DNA of 64,000 nucleotides from positions 737,501-801,500 of the forward strand of contig JACCIC010000179.1 of assembly GCA_018907035.1 (NCBI GenBank). The letters run 5' to 3'. The stretch comes from Sycobia sp. Sy_11 (taxonomy: Eukaryota; Arthropoda; Insecta; Hymenoptera; Epichrysomallidae). Both the position numbers and the translations under genes were made by a program. This document shows, in pieces, positions 50,218 to 61,898 of this stretch. The stretch's first letter is position 1. Every line of letters starts with the position of its first letter. A model generated the notes under the pieces. The model had not been told where the DNA came from and made no database searches. It saw only the letters and a list, made by a program, of their open reading frames with translations.

Positions 50218-51244
50218 AGGAGAGCGCAGAAGAGCAGATCTTAGCTCGATTAATTAGCGATTCAATTAACTCGCGCCTCTCTGCCCGTTGATTGGGATCG
50301 ATTCTCTAGTCGATGAATTATTTAACGATGACGCCAGCTGAGAGTAGTCCTCCCCCCTCTCTCTCTCTGGCCCCGCGGCGCGCGCAATGTGATTATTTTA
50401 TGCGTCGCGCCGTCGCCCTCCCCGTTTCGGTCCCGCGAGGCCTGACATCCCGATATATAGCGGGGATTGTGCCGGGACTGAGAGATCGCGCTGTGACCGA
50501 TCGCCGATTCGCCTCCGTGTAATTTTAGGTTCGACGGGGCGATTGCAGATTTTGTCGTCGTTGTAGTCTTAGAAAGGGTGCTCGAACGGCCGCGTGTGCG
50601 GCGGCGATGGCGTCGGACAGTTAGGTTTCTGGAGCGATGGGGGGGGGGAGGGCTAAATACGGCTTCTTGGGTTCCGCTCTCTTGGGTTCTCCCCCACCCC
50701 CCGTCCTTCCCTTTTATCGCTCTCTTTGCCACGGAGATTAATGTGCGGGTCGAGGCAAAGTGGATCCTCGCGGATATAGCGCCCCGATGATTTTGCTGGG
50801 TGGTTGCGGCGGGGGGGGGGTAAAATTGACGGTTCGACGAGGAGGGGGCGCGGGTAACGGGGAAGCGTTGGGGAGGTGGCAGGGGGGCGGGCGACGAAGG
50901 TTCACCGCGACGACTCGAGAGCAAATTTTGCGGGATTCTTGCGAAATTAACCAGCCGCTCAACCAGGGCTGGATATATAGCGTGGATAGAGAGAGGGGAT
51001 GCTGGTTCTCGATTTCACAAAAAAAAAAAAAAAAAAGAAAAAACTATAGTTAACGAAGTCGGTCCGAGATATCGGGTATAGAACGATTACCGCCGTGAGC
51101 GCGCTCGTGATCTTTCCCCCCTCCCCCACCCTCCCAAACCACGCGCTCTATCTATTATTCTAGCCCGACCGCGGCTGGGATAAAAGTTCGAACACCTTTC
51201 CCCCTCTCACCCTCTTTCGCGTCCGATTGAACTCGCAATGAGAG

Positions 51245-51247
<3 letters not shown>
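50218..51247. other. CG-rich block with G tracts
   Basis: G10-type runs at 50639-50649 and 50811-50821 and further G-rich sequence to 50890. An A18 run lies near 51020-51036. Open frames on both strands follow from composition. Confidence 0.45.

Positions 51248-51290
<43 letters not shown>
51248..51290. repeat. (GA)n microsatellite
   Basis: About 21 GA units. Confidence 0.98.
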
Positions 51291-51294
<4 letters not shown>

Positions 51295-53409
51295 ATAGCG
51301 GTGAGCACGTGGAATCCCATTCTGGGCTAGCGATCTTTTTGGACCGGCGACACGGTCCGCGAATGAATAGAGGCGGGGAATGCGATTCCATTTCTTCCGA
51401 GTGCCTATATATACATATATACATATATGTATATGCAGATGTGCTCGAGCGTGACGAAAAATTCTTTCTCGGTGAAAGAGGGACGGCGGTGGGGGATTTT
51501 TACACGAAGCGAATATCTGGCGTTTCGCGCGGGCTGCGATGCCTCCTGCCGAGAAGCTTCTTACGGTCCGTTGTTTATACCCGGACGCGAGTGTATGAAA
51601 TGAGAGCGGCCAGGTTCTCTTTCTCATTCTTTTTATTGTCACTACTTATTATTGATTATCTACATTAATTATTATTTTACTACGCTATAGTAGGTTCTTA
51701 TTGATTTGGTAGAATTTCTTTTACAATTTTTTCCATTTCTATCATTTCGTATTAATTTGCTGGAAAAGCTATTGTAGACAAATAATTTATACATATAAAG
51801 ATATCAGAATATACATTTTGAGTTTTATAAAAATTTACGTGGATAGCAATCATGATTAAAAAAACATTAAAAATTCTGAGTATATATAGCAGTAATTGAA
51901 TTATCATTAAGAATTTATTGAAGATAGTATTAATGCATTTCGTATAATAGGTGCTTTTACGCTACTGTATAATTATTTAATTAATATCTTCATAATAAAA
52001 CTGTTCCATTATAGGCATTATGCCGCGACGGCTTAAGCATCCCGCGTCGGATACCATTCGCATAATGCACGCTCGTACAATGCCGTCTATGTATTAACTA
52101 TCGACCGTAATTGGTATAGAAAAAAAAAAAAAAAGAAGAAGAATCGGCAATAAATTCGTGCCATATAAATAAATAAAATTGAATCGAGACGGATCGCGAG
52201 ATTTGATCGTGAGTACGAGCGTTAAGGCAGCGGCGTAAAAGCGAAATTCCGGGATAATCGGCCATTTTCTGCGCACGAAGTCATCCCGCGCAATAGACCC
52301 AGAGTACTTTGTATAGAGAGACGTCGAGGATTACTGCGAGAGAAACCGCGTGATCGACGATTCATTTTTATTTTTACGCGTGAATTCCATTAATGTGGCT
52401 TTTCTCTTTTTTTTTTTATTTTTATAAAACGCCCATTCGGTTATTTATTTACAGATGTTCTTTCTCACTAGTCGTTAATACTTCGTATTTGTTAGTATTC
52501 CGTTTATAGTGTTCCTTCATATATTACTTACAGATTCGTTTCCTAACTATTATATATTATATCATATAATTTGAATTCTAATAAATATTGTCCTGGCCGA
52601 CGAGTCATCGTCGGGATATCTTTCAAAATCAAGATATTATTAATTAACTGATAACGCAAATCGTTCGATGATCGTTCCTTTGCTGTGGCCGATGCCTTCC
52701 ACACACAATTCTACTCGATACATATACAGCGATTCTCGCGCGACGGAAGAGCTGGCCTTGGGGAGGGGTTTGTCGGCGGAACGAACTCGTTAAAAATCTC
52801 CGTCGTCCCGGCGCGCGAATTCAACTTTAATTCGATCGTTTGTCTCTGCTGCGCCTCCGCCCCCCTGCCCCCGCGGGACCCCGCGCGTTCTTCTCCGGAA
52901 CTAGATGGCCGGGGGGCGGAAGTAACGTTTCATATGGCTTTTTCATCGCGCGTGTGGGTGTTTACACGAGTTTCTATAGATGGACAGACGGATGAAAAGA
53001 CGGATGAAAACGACACGCAGACGCGATATTAGACGTGTACGAAGAAAATTCGCTGAGAAAATCCGGCGACGAAGATGAAAATCGGCTTTTCCACGTTCCC
53101 CGCGCTATTATACGCTATTGTCGATGGCTTCATTAAATTTCCAACAACATTTTCGTACTTCGGCGGTGGTTGGTGAAAACGGTAATTTACCGTTCGTTGG
53201 TTTGGCGAGTGGCAGTGAGGGGGGTGGGGGGTGGCATAACGAGCGGATGAAAGATAGGCAAGCCATGCGTCGGGGACAGTTGATGCGCAGTGTAAAGCCG
53301 TGCTTTATGCAGGAACAGTGATTAGGAACGTGCGAAAAGCCAGGTTGAAGTCCAGATCTCGACGCGGATTGACAGAATCGAGAAAAATAAACAAACTTTT
53401 ATCTCTCAT
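51291..53409. other. CG-rich, AT-rich and CG-rich again
   Basis: 51640-52020 and 52380-52650 are AT-rich and quiet. TTTATTTACAG ends at 52455 and is followed by short frames only. 52680-52950 is CG-rich. A G tract lies at 53218-53236. No gene recognised. Confidence 0.45.
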
Positions 53410-53410
53410 A

Positions 53411-53467
<57 letters not shown>
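53410..53467. repeat. (AC)n to (AT)n compound array
   Basis: About 11 AC units passing directly into about 18 AT units. Confidence 0.98.
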
Positions 53468-53468
<1 letters not shown>

Positions 53469-53605
53469 GCAACACACAATATAAGAGTATCGTAGCACGT
53501 TTCTACGATGCCTGCACCATTGGTCCAGTGACACGCGAAAGCGAGCGAGCTTTAAAGCGACTCTTGAGAACCATCGTAAATAAACCTCTCCCGGATCTGT
53601 CGCGC

Positions 53606-53606
<1 letters not shown>

Positions 53607-53654
<48 letters not shown>
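53607..53654. repeat. (TA)n microsatellite
   Basis: About 24 TA units, 140 bp from the previous array. Confidence 0.98.
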
Positions 53655-53655
<1 letters not shown>

Positions 53656-53704
53656 CATCGTTGGATCAATTTTAACGCCGCGCAACAGGGAGCGAGCGCG
53701 CGAG

Positions 53705-53727
53705 CGACCGACCGACCGACCGACCGA
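53705..53727. repeat. (GACC)n tetranucleotide
   Basis: Five to six GACC units in CG-rich sequence. Confidence 0.93.
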
Positions 53728-54699
53728 TTCCCGGCATCGGCGCGGGCGAGACGGACCGCCCGCGCGCCTTCGCGGGTAAATAAATTCCGTTGCGGGTTGG
53801 AGCAGGGATGGGGGGCGGTTGCTTCTGCTTCGGACACGCGTTCGGACTATGATCGTCGATCACGCCCTCCTTTGCTCTTGTTGTACGATGATCTTGTTTA
53901 TACTTGAACTATCTGCTGGCACAGCCTCGACGTGTTGCTGCGGTGCTGCGCAAGTCAGAGCAAGTTCGTTTATCGAAGCCTTAGCTATTATATACAAAAG
54001 AAGAATAATCGAAGATCAATACGTACGAGACCGCTGGGAAAAATCGTGTCGATTATTTTCTGAAAGCTTTCAAACTATGTCATCTGTGTGCGTATATAAT
54101 TATCCTATGGGCCAACTGTCGAACTCACATCCTCAGGATAAGCTATTAAATATCTACAGTATTGTAAAAATTTATTCAGAGGACTTGTTAAATAAAATAA
54201 AAAAGTAATATAACGTTTTATACAATATATATATTAATCGATAATAATTCTATCTATCCATTCGTCCAATGTCCGAAAGAACCGAAATCGGCAAGAGAAC
54301 GAGACTCCGAAATCTTTGGATCAATAATCGAACATTTTATATTCGTTCACCTCTGTATTCTATATTATAATCTATTCGCAGCAAAACAATTCTCACGCCG
54401 ATAGCGCTACTCAAGCGGTTCTCCCCCCTCTCTCTTTATTCCACCCGTCAGATAGATACCATGAGAGCCAAATCAATACGTACATGTATGCACATTCGAA
54501 CCGCTGAAAATTCCGCATTCCCGTGGTAGGGGTTCGGCAGCCTCAGCTGATATTTCGAATTCCCGTTTCTCCCCTCCCCCCCTCTCTCTCTCTCTCGGAT
54601 ATTCCATTAAGATATCGCGCGTATGTACACGAACGGACGCACGGACGCGAGCGCGTGCGCGGGGCCGGCCGCCGTTATCTCGGTCGCGCACGGCAGCCG
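53728..54699. other. Unique tract with a 129-codon frame
   Basis: Plus frame 53819-54208 is open for 129 codons without repeats. The start is Cys-rich and the last 80 codons are mixed and AT-rich, ending Lys-rich. It is one of the more protein-like frames but shows no known domain. A short CT run lies at 54579-54596. Confidence 0.25.
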
Positions 54700-54722
54700 C
54701 GCGGCGGCGGCGGCGGCGGTGG
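54700..54722. repeat. (GCG)n trinucleotide array
   Basis: About seven GCG units in a CG-rich block (54600-54980). Confidence 0.93.
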
Positions 54723-56527
54723 TCCATTTTCTGGCCCAGGCCGCTCTGGCTTCGTGCGGATGGAGCTCGGCCGAGAGGAGGGCGGGAGGCGGGTAGGTAC
54801 TTTCCCCGCATACGGGGGCGGCACTGCGCCGCGCGCAATTCGACGTGCTTTCAGAGAGCTACTCGATACTCATTTGGAGCGGGGCGGGGGGAGAGAGGAG
54901 GTTGGTCGATATAGGCTGGACGCTGCGTTGCGCCAAATCGCGAAATTGTCGTCGGGAGCGGTGGGGGGAGGTTTTATGGAGGCGATCGGGTCGCTCGGAT
55001 CGTCGACTGTGGGCGAGGATGCTTGTACTTTTGACATAGCTGCGTTCTCGATCTAATGGTAGCAGTCCTCGTCTCAAGTATAGAAATCAGTTTTTCCTTC
55101 CGATAATAATTAATTTATTCGTGCCACTTTAAGATAAAATTTAATTTAAATGGATGGTCGTGGCAAGAATTTTTACATTTATTATTTTTTTTATAGACAG
55201 GGCAAATATTCAATGATATTTTGATGTTTATCTCAGTGTCCTTTACTCGTTCCCTTACTGCCGAGCAATAAATCGAAATTAAAAATATGCATATTATTAA
55301 CGATGGAACCGTTACAAATGATTCTCGCAATCTTTATTTTATTGTTGACATTAGTCAATGTGGCTGAAAATGATCGATCGCCGTAATCATTAACATTGAA
55401 CACCGTAACGTCTTTCATGAAATAAAATATATCGGTCGTCTCTGCGTAATCGTAAAAGAGCTAAAACAAACATACATCCTCTCGACACGGTTTAAGCGCA
55501 CCTGTCGGACGTACTTTACCCCCACCCCCTCCCTCCTCCCCATCAGGCCAGAGAAGATACTAAATTTTCCTGCACGGATGCCGTTGCGAACGGAGTAATT
55601 CAACGACACCGGCAAAATAACAAAACGAGAAGTTTTAATACAGTTCGAACGAAACGCCTCGATGGGCAATGCATCGACATATTCGATGCTTTCCGGCAAA
55701 TTCAATTCGACCGAGTAATGATAATTTTTGAAACAATTGAGCAGAATGAAATTTTCACTATCGAATCCGAATTGTTAACTTTCGTCTCATTATCGCGCAT
55801 TTGTGTCGAGTTTTAAATCGCACTGTCGGCCGACGCGCGGGAGGAGCACCCGAGGCATGAAAATCGGATAAATTATCGGCGACATCGAAGCCCCATCGAT
55901 TCAAATGAACAGCGGCGCTCTGTCGCCGCGAGCTGATAACCATGTGTGTGTGTGTGTATATAATATACACGCACACGCATAAAAATACAACAGGAAGGGT
56001 TGGAGGAACGCGCGCTCCGAATGAGGCGACCAGGGACAGAGTGGGGGGGGAGGGTAGCCAAAACGAACTCTCCGGGAGCCCGAAAAACACTCGTCCGTAA
56101 CAGATCCGCTTATGCACTCTCCCTCGAAAGCGTGCCTCTACCACCCTCCCTCTCCCCTCCGCCGCTACTACGTACACTGGACGTATGGCCGGGTACGTGT
56201 ATGTGTATATATACTCTGTATCAGGGAAGCGAAGAGAGCAGCGGCCAGTGGTAGCCATTGCAGGTTCCGAAATTCCGCGCGCGTATCGGACGGGCACGGT
56301 GGCGGTAGCAGCTGTCCTGCCACCCCCCCCCCCCTCGTCATCCTTCGGCTGCTCGGCACCACTTGTAATCGCCGTTAACAGCAGGGCCGTTGTAACACCC
56401 GGGGACAATGCCTGAGAGCGTCGGCGGTGCGCCGTTATCACACAGGACCGGACCGGGGCCGGGCTGGGCCGGGCCGACCCTCCGAGGAGGGTTTATGAAG
56501 CGATGGTCGGTTTTCGAGATTCTCTCA

Positions 56528-56528
<1 letters not shown>
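54723..56528. other. CG-rich, AT-rich, then CG-rich sequence
   Basis: 55080-55790 is AT-rich. The minus frame 55415-55705 (96 codons) is unrecognised. A short GT run lies at 55943-55957 and a C12 run at 56323-56334. No gene assigned. Confidence 0.4.
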
Positions 56529-56559
<31 letters not shown>

Positions 56560-56606
56560 TTCTATGACGCTCTCTCTCTCTCTATCTCTCGCTCTATATA
56601 TCTATC
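56529..56606. repeat. (CT)n, interrupted
   Basis: About 11 perfect CT units, then CT-rich sequence broken by TT, ATGACG and CTAT. Confidence 0.93.
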
Positions 56607-57579
56607 TAACCCGCCCTCCCCCCACTACACGCTCGGCAAGTGGCAGCGAGCAGCCCCCCCCCCCACCACGTTATAGTCTTTGTTCGCGTATATAGATTCG
56701 TTCGCGGGTGAGCTCCGTGAAAGCCGCTTACGGGGGAGAGAATTGTCTCGGCCACCGAAGTCCTGGAGGGAGAGGTGGCGCGGAAGGCTGCGAGGTGGGA
56801 TTTTAGGACTTTATCGCGGGAAGGTCATCAAATCGCCCAGTTCTTATTTAATTTCTCGAATGATGTCGCGGAGTTATAGCGGCGTGTATTACAGCCTCGT
56901 ATTGTCCAGCTGTTCAAAGGCAGACGAAAAGGCAGAAGGTGTGTATAGGTAATTATGGATTTGTACGCGGTGAATCTATATATATGTATACAATCTCAAA
57001 GGTGTTCGATCAAGCGGGCGGAAAATTGGATTTAATTGAACGAATTAGGCAGTGGGGGGGGGATGGATTATGCTTCGCATTGAATTCCTACATAACTCTA
57101 GCACCTACCCTATCCTCGATCGGATCGCGCCAGTCCAACGTAACATACAGCTCAGATTATGAGTAAGAATAATTAGGACGCTAATCTTAATAAAAAGGAC
57201 ATACAAGTCAGATTTTGAGCGGGAAATGATCACAATGATCATTTGAAAATTTTTGGGCAATATAATAGCTCTTGTGATTCTTCGTTCGATCGGGATTCAG
57301 CGTTCGATGAATCGGATATACGGTTCTACTAGTCGACCTCGACATATCGAAAGCTCAATTCTTACGGCCTAACGAACGAACCGAGAACGACGACGATTGT
57401 GCGCCGATCGACGACTTGTTTTTCTCGTTTTTTTTTTTCCCGATTTTTTTTTCTCGTCGTTGTCATTCGACGCGCCGTATGCGAAACGACAAGAATCAAA
57501 GTAAACAGCGACGAACAAAAGCAAAAAGAAAATTAATGAAGAAAGAAACGCGTGGCGCGAGAGCGCTATCTGGAGATGG
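56607..57579. other. Mixed unique tract
   Basis: A C-run lies at 56656-56664 and T-rich runs near 57429-57452. Frames on both strands are short or basic and unrecognised. Confidence 0.45.
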
Positions 57580-57599
57580 AGCGCGCGCGCGCGCGCGCG
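57580..57599. repeat. (GC)n, Z-DNA-prone
   Basis: Ten alternating GC units, the longest pure CG alternation seen. Confidence 0.95.
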
Positions 57600-57883
57600 T
57601 GCCGAACCCGCCACCTTATCAATATGTATGTATTGAAATCACGCGCCGATTGAATTAGCCGAGAGCGGCCAGTGCCCCCCCCCCCTCTTTGAAAAGTCAA
57701 GAGCGACGGAGTACGGTGGCGTACAGAGAGGCGCCCCGAGCCTTCGAAACGACGAACGCGTTCTCGATCGTGGCGTTACGCGGACAACGTGCCGCCCACC
57801 TCTCCCTTTCTACGCGCGCGCTATATACAGCCGCCGCTCGTGTTATACGCAAATCGCTCTCTCGGCGCGGCCGTTAACGCGCG

Positions 57884-57887
<4 letters not shown>

Positions 57888-57936
<49 letters not shown>
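57888..57936. repeat. (TA)n microsatellite
   Basis: About 24 TA units after a CG-rich block. Confidence 0.98.
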
Positions 57937-57939
<3 letters not shown>

Positions 57940-58114
57940 GGATGTTGTCCTATGTCGATTTTTTTTATACCGAGGGTGTTTCCATTTATGCAAAGCTCTT
58001 GCAGTCCCTCCCCGTCCCACTCGTGCAAATAGGTGGACTTTACAAGCGAGTGCCATCGAGCTGCAGTTTGTCACGATCGCGCGTAAGGGTGCACACGACG
58101 TTTTACGCTTTGGT

Positions 58115-58118
58115 TATA

Positions 58119-58169
<51 letters not shown>
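58115..58169. repeat. (TA)n with TGTG interruption
   Basis: About 27 TA units with one TGTG, ending in GCATATG. Confidence 0.97.
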
Positions 58170-58172
<3 letters not shown>

Positions 58173-58853
58173 TATGAAATAGTTAAACTTATCGACCGTT
58201 GTGCTACATATTTGCCGCGTCTACTGTCAGCTGTCCAAGTTTGTACTTTGGTATCTCGGAAAGTATCTTCGGAAGTTTTTTATTTACACTGAAACAGTGG
58301 CGAGCGATCGATGCCGAGCTTATTGTATAAGCCTAAGCCTTCATTTCACCAGGTTGATATTACCTGTTGTAAGTTGGCGAACTTCTTGAGCTTTAGAAGA
58401 AGCGCGTATAATTATGTGCGCGCGCACGGGGGGAAAAACAATGGGAAAGAAAACGCCAAGCCGTGGCGAGGGTAGTGAGTCCGATAAGACTTTTTTGTTC
58501 CTTTTTCTTTATTTAGCAATTTTCTACGGGATTCGCGGGGTAACTTTGATAAGACGATAAAAGTCGAGCTTTTATAATAAAACTTTTTTTTAACGATTAT
58601 AACGCTTTGAATAAGAAGCGTATAATATCCTAAGTGCTTTATAATAAACTAGAAGTACAGAAGCTCGAATGTTGTATTTCGATTCATTCGCGCGAAAAAT
58701 CTCTTAAGGCCAGATTAGCAAACTGGTACGGTCAAAGTTCATCGCTCATATATATATTTATGCGATATTCCCGAAAAACTTTTTATCCTCCACTTAGTTT
58801 AATCTCGTCGAATTTTCCCCAACTTAGAATCCGCGTACGAGCCAAAGTTCGAG
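58170..58853. other. AT-rich unique tract
   Basis: A plus frame of 82 codons (58634-58882) runs into the next hairpin and TA array. Nothing recognised. Confidence 0.45.
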
Positions 58854-58879
58854 ATATTGCATATACAATATGCAATATA

Positions 58880-58921
<42 letters not shown>
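58854..58921. repeat. Hairpin joined to (TA)n array
   Basis: ATATTGCCATAT (58854-58865) pairs with ATATGCAATAT (58869-58879) with one bulge and a 3-base loop. About 19 TA units follow at 58883-58921. The hairpin is not part of the TA repeat. Confidence 0.85.
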
Positions 58922-58924
<3 letters not shown>

Positions 58925-59131
58925 CTCATAGGATATAAATTAATCCCATAGCGTGCAGAACCCACCAGTAAAAACGATACGTGGCAAACAGTTTAGTTCG
59001 ATGCAAATAGAACATCTTCTCCCCACGACCTCTGAGAAAGTAAGGGAGAAGGAGGCACGCAGAAGCTGGAGGAGGAGAAGAGAGCGACTCTATATAACAG
59101 CAGAGTCAGTCGCGAGCAGCATAAACTGCTA
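58922..59131. other. Unique spacer, GA-rich on the right
   Basis: Start of a plus frame (58953-59300) that continues through the triplet arrays. The first 50 codons are Arg- and Glu-rich and unrecognised. Confidence 0.4.
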
Positions 59132-59165
59132 CAGCAGGAGCAGTAGCAGCAGCAGCAGCAGCAGC
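59132..59165. repeat. (CAG)n trinucleotide array
   Basis: About 11 CAG units with GAG and TAG interruptions. In the open plus frame it codes for Ser (AGC). On the minus strand one frame gives Cys and another Leu. Confidence 0.95.
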
Positions 59166-59201
59166 TGGAGAAGCGACAAGAAACCGAGAGACGTCGCGCC
59201 G

Positions 59202-59234
59202 CGTCGTCGTCGTCATCGTCGTCGTCGTCGTCGC
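59202..59234. repeat. (GTC)n trinucleotide array
   Basis: About 11 GTC units with one ATC. The minus strand gives an Asp run in one frame and the plus strand an Arg run. Two triplet arrays 36 bases apart without a stop in the plus frame is unusual for this window. Confidence 0.95.
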
Positions 59235-59526
59235 CGTTGCGACCAAGACGAAGAAGCTGCGCGGCTGTATTCTTACGCGCAATTTATGGGAAATTCCTGA
59301 GCGGCGTGAAGAGCGGCGCGAGCGGCGGGGGGAGGGGGTGCATCGTACGCCAGCAGAGACGGTGGTAACGAGTCGCGGTGCTTCATTAACATTGTTCAGT
59401 CATTCTCGCGCGGATATCACCGAGAGCCGTCCTACGTGTATATGTATATATGGGAGAGGGAGGGGGGGCGTAAAACCGCGTGCTGGCGCTCACGCGTCGG
59501 ATCTTGCGGCCTTTGACTCCTGCGTT
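59235..59526. other. CG-rich sequence
   Basis: G-rich stretches at 59327-59338 and 59451-59468. No gene recognised. Confidence 0.45.
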
Positions 59527-59557
59527 CCCTCCTCCTCTTCCTCCTCCTCCTCCTCCC
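59527..59557. repeat. (CCT)n trinucleotide array
   Basis: About ten CCT units with a TTC interruption, ending in a C6 run. Confidence 0.95.
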
Positions 59558-60718
59558 CCCTGCACTCCCACGGATATTATTACCGAAGAGTGGCGCAGTG
59601 ACAAGTCGGCAATTATGACCGAAGACGAGATGGGACTAGGAGACGGAAGGATGATGAGGATGAGTTGGAGGAAGGGATGGGTAGTTGGAAGACGTAAAAA
59701 ACTTTTCCAATTTTCCGCTTTCTAAAACCACCAACCTCCTCCTTCTTTTTCCTTCTCTCTCCCCTGGCACCTCCCTATATCTATCTCCGTCGCTTATGTA
59801 CGAATGACAGCTGCATCTTTTTTATTTCTTCCTAACTTCTATATAACGATCCTCGACCGACACCCCCATCCCACCCCACCCCCCTGGCCACTCGAGCGTC
59901 CTTATAACGACGCGATTTATCGAGCCTGACACACAACCACGCACGCACACGTACGCCTCATCGGATTTTATATACGAGGCTTTATGGCTTTCCGCCCGAG
60001 CTTCGGCAATTGTATCGACGCCCAAGATGTACAGTGGGATATTATTATTATGCGAATATCCAGCGAGGAGCTGGGCAAGGTGGATGGCAGTTAGGGGTGG
60101 GGGGGATTTTGCGGGAGTTTTGAGTAGTTTCTATTCGATTTACGAGAGTTATGACCGCGGCGCGCGCACGTTAAACCATTCCGAGAGGATTGGTCTTTAT
60201 TTCTTGTAATTTAGTGCCATATGCCGTACCACCCCCACCGGCTACCCACCGTAACCGACTTTTTTGTTCGCGTGCCATTACATAATGTATGGGGATCAGC
60301 AATCGCCATCAAAAGGCGCTTTTACCCGGTTTTCGAAGGGACGCGCTTGCCAAGATTTAGTTAACGATAATGGAGGAGCGCATAAAATTCCAGATTCGAG
60401 ATATACATTTTGGCAATGGCTTATATATGAAACACTCGTGTATATTGCCGCGGGCGCAGGGTGGGGGGATATTCCGTATATCGACTTGGGATTGGAAGAT
60501 GCTTTTTTTAAGTGAAATTCATATTGTACTATTATCAACATCGATTGGACATCGATAAGTTTTATAGAAATGGGATCGTGTATGTAGTATGTTTCTAAAT
60601 ACGCGATATGCATTTTTTTATCTAATCAATATGGGCGTGTTTGATCGTCCTTGCGAAGCGCTAACGTAAGCTTAAGAACACAAGATAGAGAACGATCGAT
60701 GAACTAAATGATGTGAGA
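59558..60718. other. Unique tract, no gene recognised
   Basis: Plus frame 60264-60515 (83 codons) and an overlapping minus frame 60296-60613 (105 codons) are both open and unrecognised. At most one could be real. Confidence 0.35.
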
Positions 60719-61898
60719 GTTACGTTATTGTTTACATAGCCGTAGAATAACTGCATCTAACAGATGGCCTGTTGGATCGACTCTTCTATTTTTACAAAAT
60801 CCAGAAGATTGCAGCAAACATACAGGAGCATTATGCCTCGGACAGATCGTCTTGTTCCCTTGCACATTTGGTGATTGAGGGTTATCCTTTGATTTATTAT
60901 GTTTACCTTTATCAGGAGTATGGAGAATAGTGGTTCACTCTATGTATGTTGAATTGTCATCTATTTTGTAGTTTATGTCCGAGTACTTAAATTTATAAAA
61001 AAATATTATAAAAATGTTTCGTAAAACGAGCAACAGCGTTGATGCGATATCAGAAATATAAACATTGTCGAAAAATGAATGTGCTTTGAATTTCGAGGAA
61101 GATGTCAGGCGTTGACGTTTGCGTATAATTCGATATAGCGTTTACATTTCACCCTTGTATTATCGTTTGTGATATATTGTAGCGTAAATATGTCAAGTAT
61201 AAATCCTTGTCTGGGTTCGTTAATGCCCAGTAAAATTTATTCTCTGTCTAAATCGTTGAACAATCCAAAACAAATGCTATGAATCAAATTTCCATTAAGA
61301 TTTGTTAGTTAGACATTAATAGGAAAAGAAGTTTAGTGTTGAAAATACGCGATTTTGACCTAAGTCCTTAGTTTACTATGTACCGGCGGAGCAACGCCTG
61401 GACTGATGAAGAGCTTGCACATACAATATATTAAAAAAAACTAAAAACTTCTAAAAACTACATTCCTCAAGTCTTTTCAGTTCGTCAACACATCATTCTT
61501 CATCTTTGAGTTGATACTTTATCCAGAATAGTTACCAATTTTTTCTTTTCAAATTTTAACGGATTTCTTTGGTTATGATTCTTATTTTCTCTAATGCATC
61601 TCATTGGCTCCATCTAACATCTTCTTGTTCATTAATCTGAATCCCTCATATCTACTGTACTACAAAATTTTTCAGTTTCTCGAAAATGTTCTAATTGTTC
61701 TGGATAATATTCAAACTTGTTAAAGTAAACGAATGGATGAACAAGAAAAATTATGCTATCTATTATTGAGTATGGTGTTATAACAGAAAATCTGGAATGG
61801 TTTCATATCTCACCTCTCGGATTTCTCTTACTAGATTGCAATTGCACCGCTTCCAGGCTTCGTTGCGTCTTTCCATGTTGTCTTCCGCTCTTTAATTC
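60719..61898 (-). other. Microsatellite-free tract with several open minus-strand segments
   Basis: Reading the minus strand downward, open segments include about 28-30 codons around 61898-61812 (two frames, ending at a GTGAGA donor motif), about 48 codons around 61776-61630, about 42 codons around 61243-61115 and 68 codons at 60926-60720, which closes with TAA and holds five Cys in its C-terminal half. Frames shift between segments and stops intervene. This pattern fits either a decayed coding sequence or chance in AT-rich DNA. No family is recognised. Confidence 0.2.

Noticed and set aside
60719..60790. Insulin-like B-chain resemblance (GHLLDAVILRLC) in a minus-strand frame
   Set aside because: The first conserved Cys is missing, no A chain or signal peptide is found, and the match is short enough to be coincidence.
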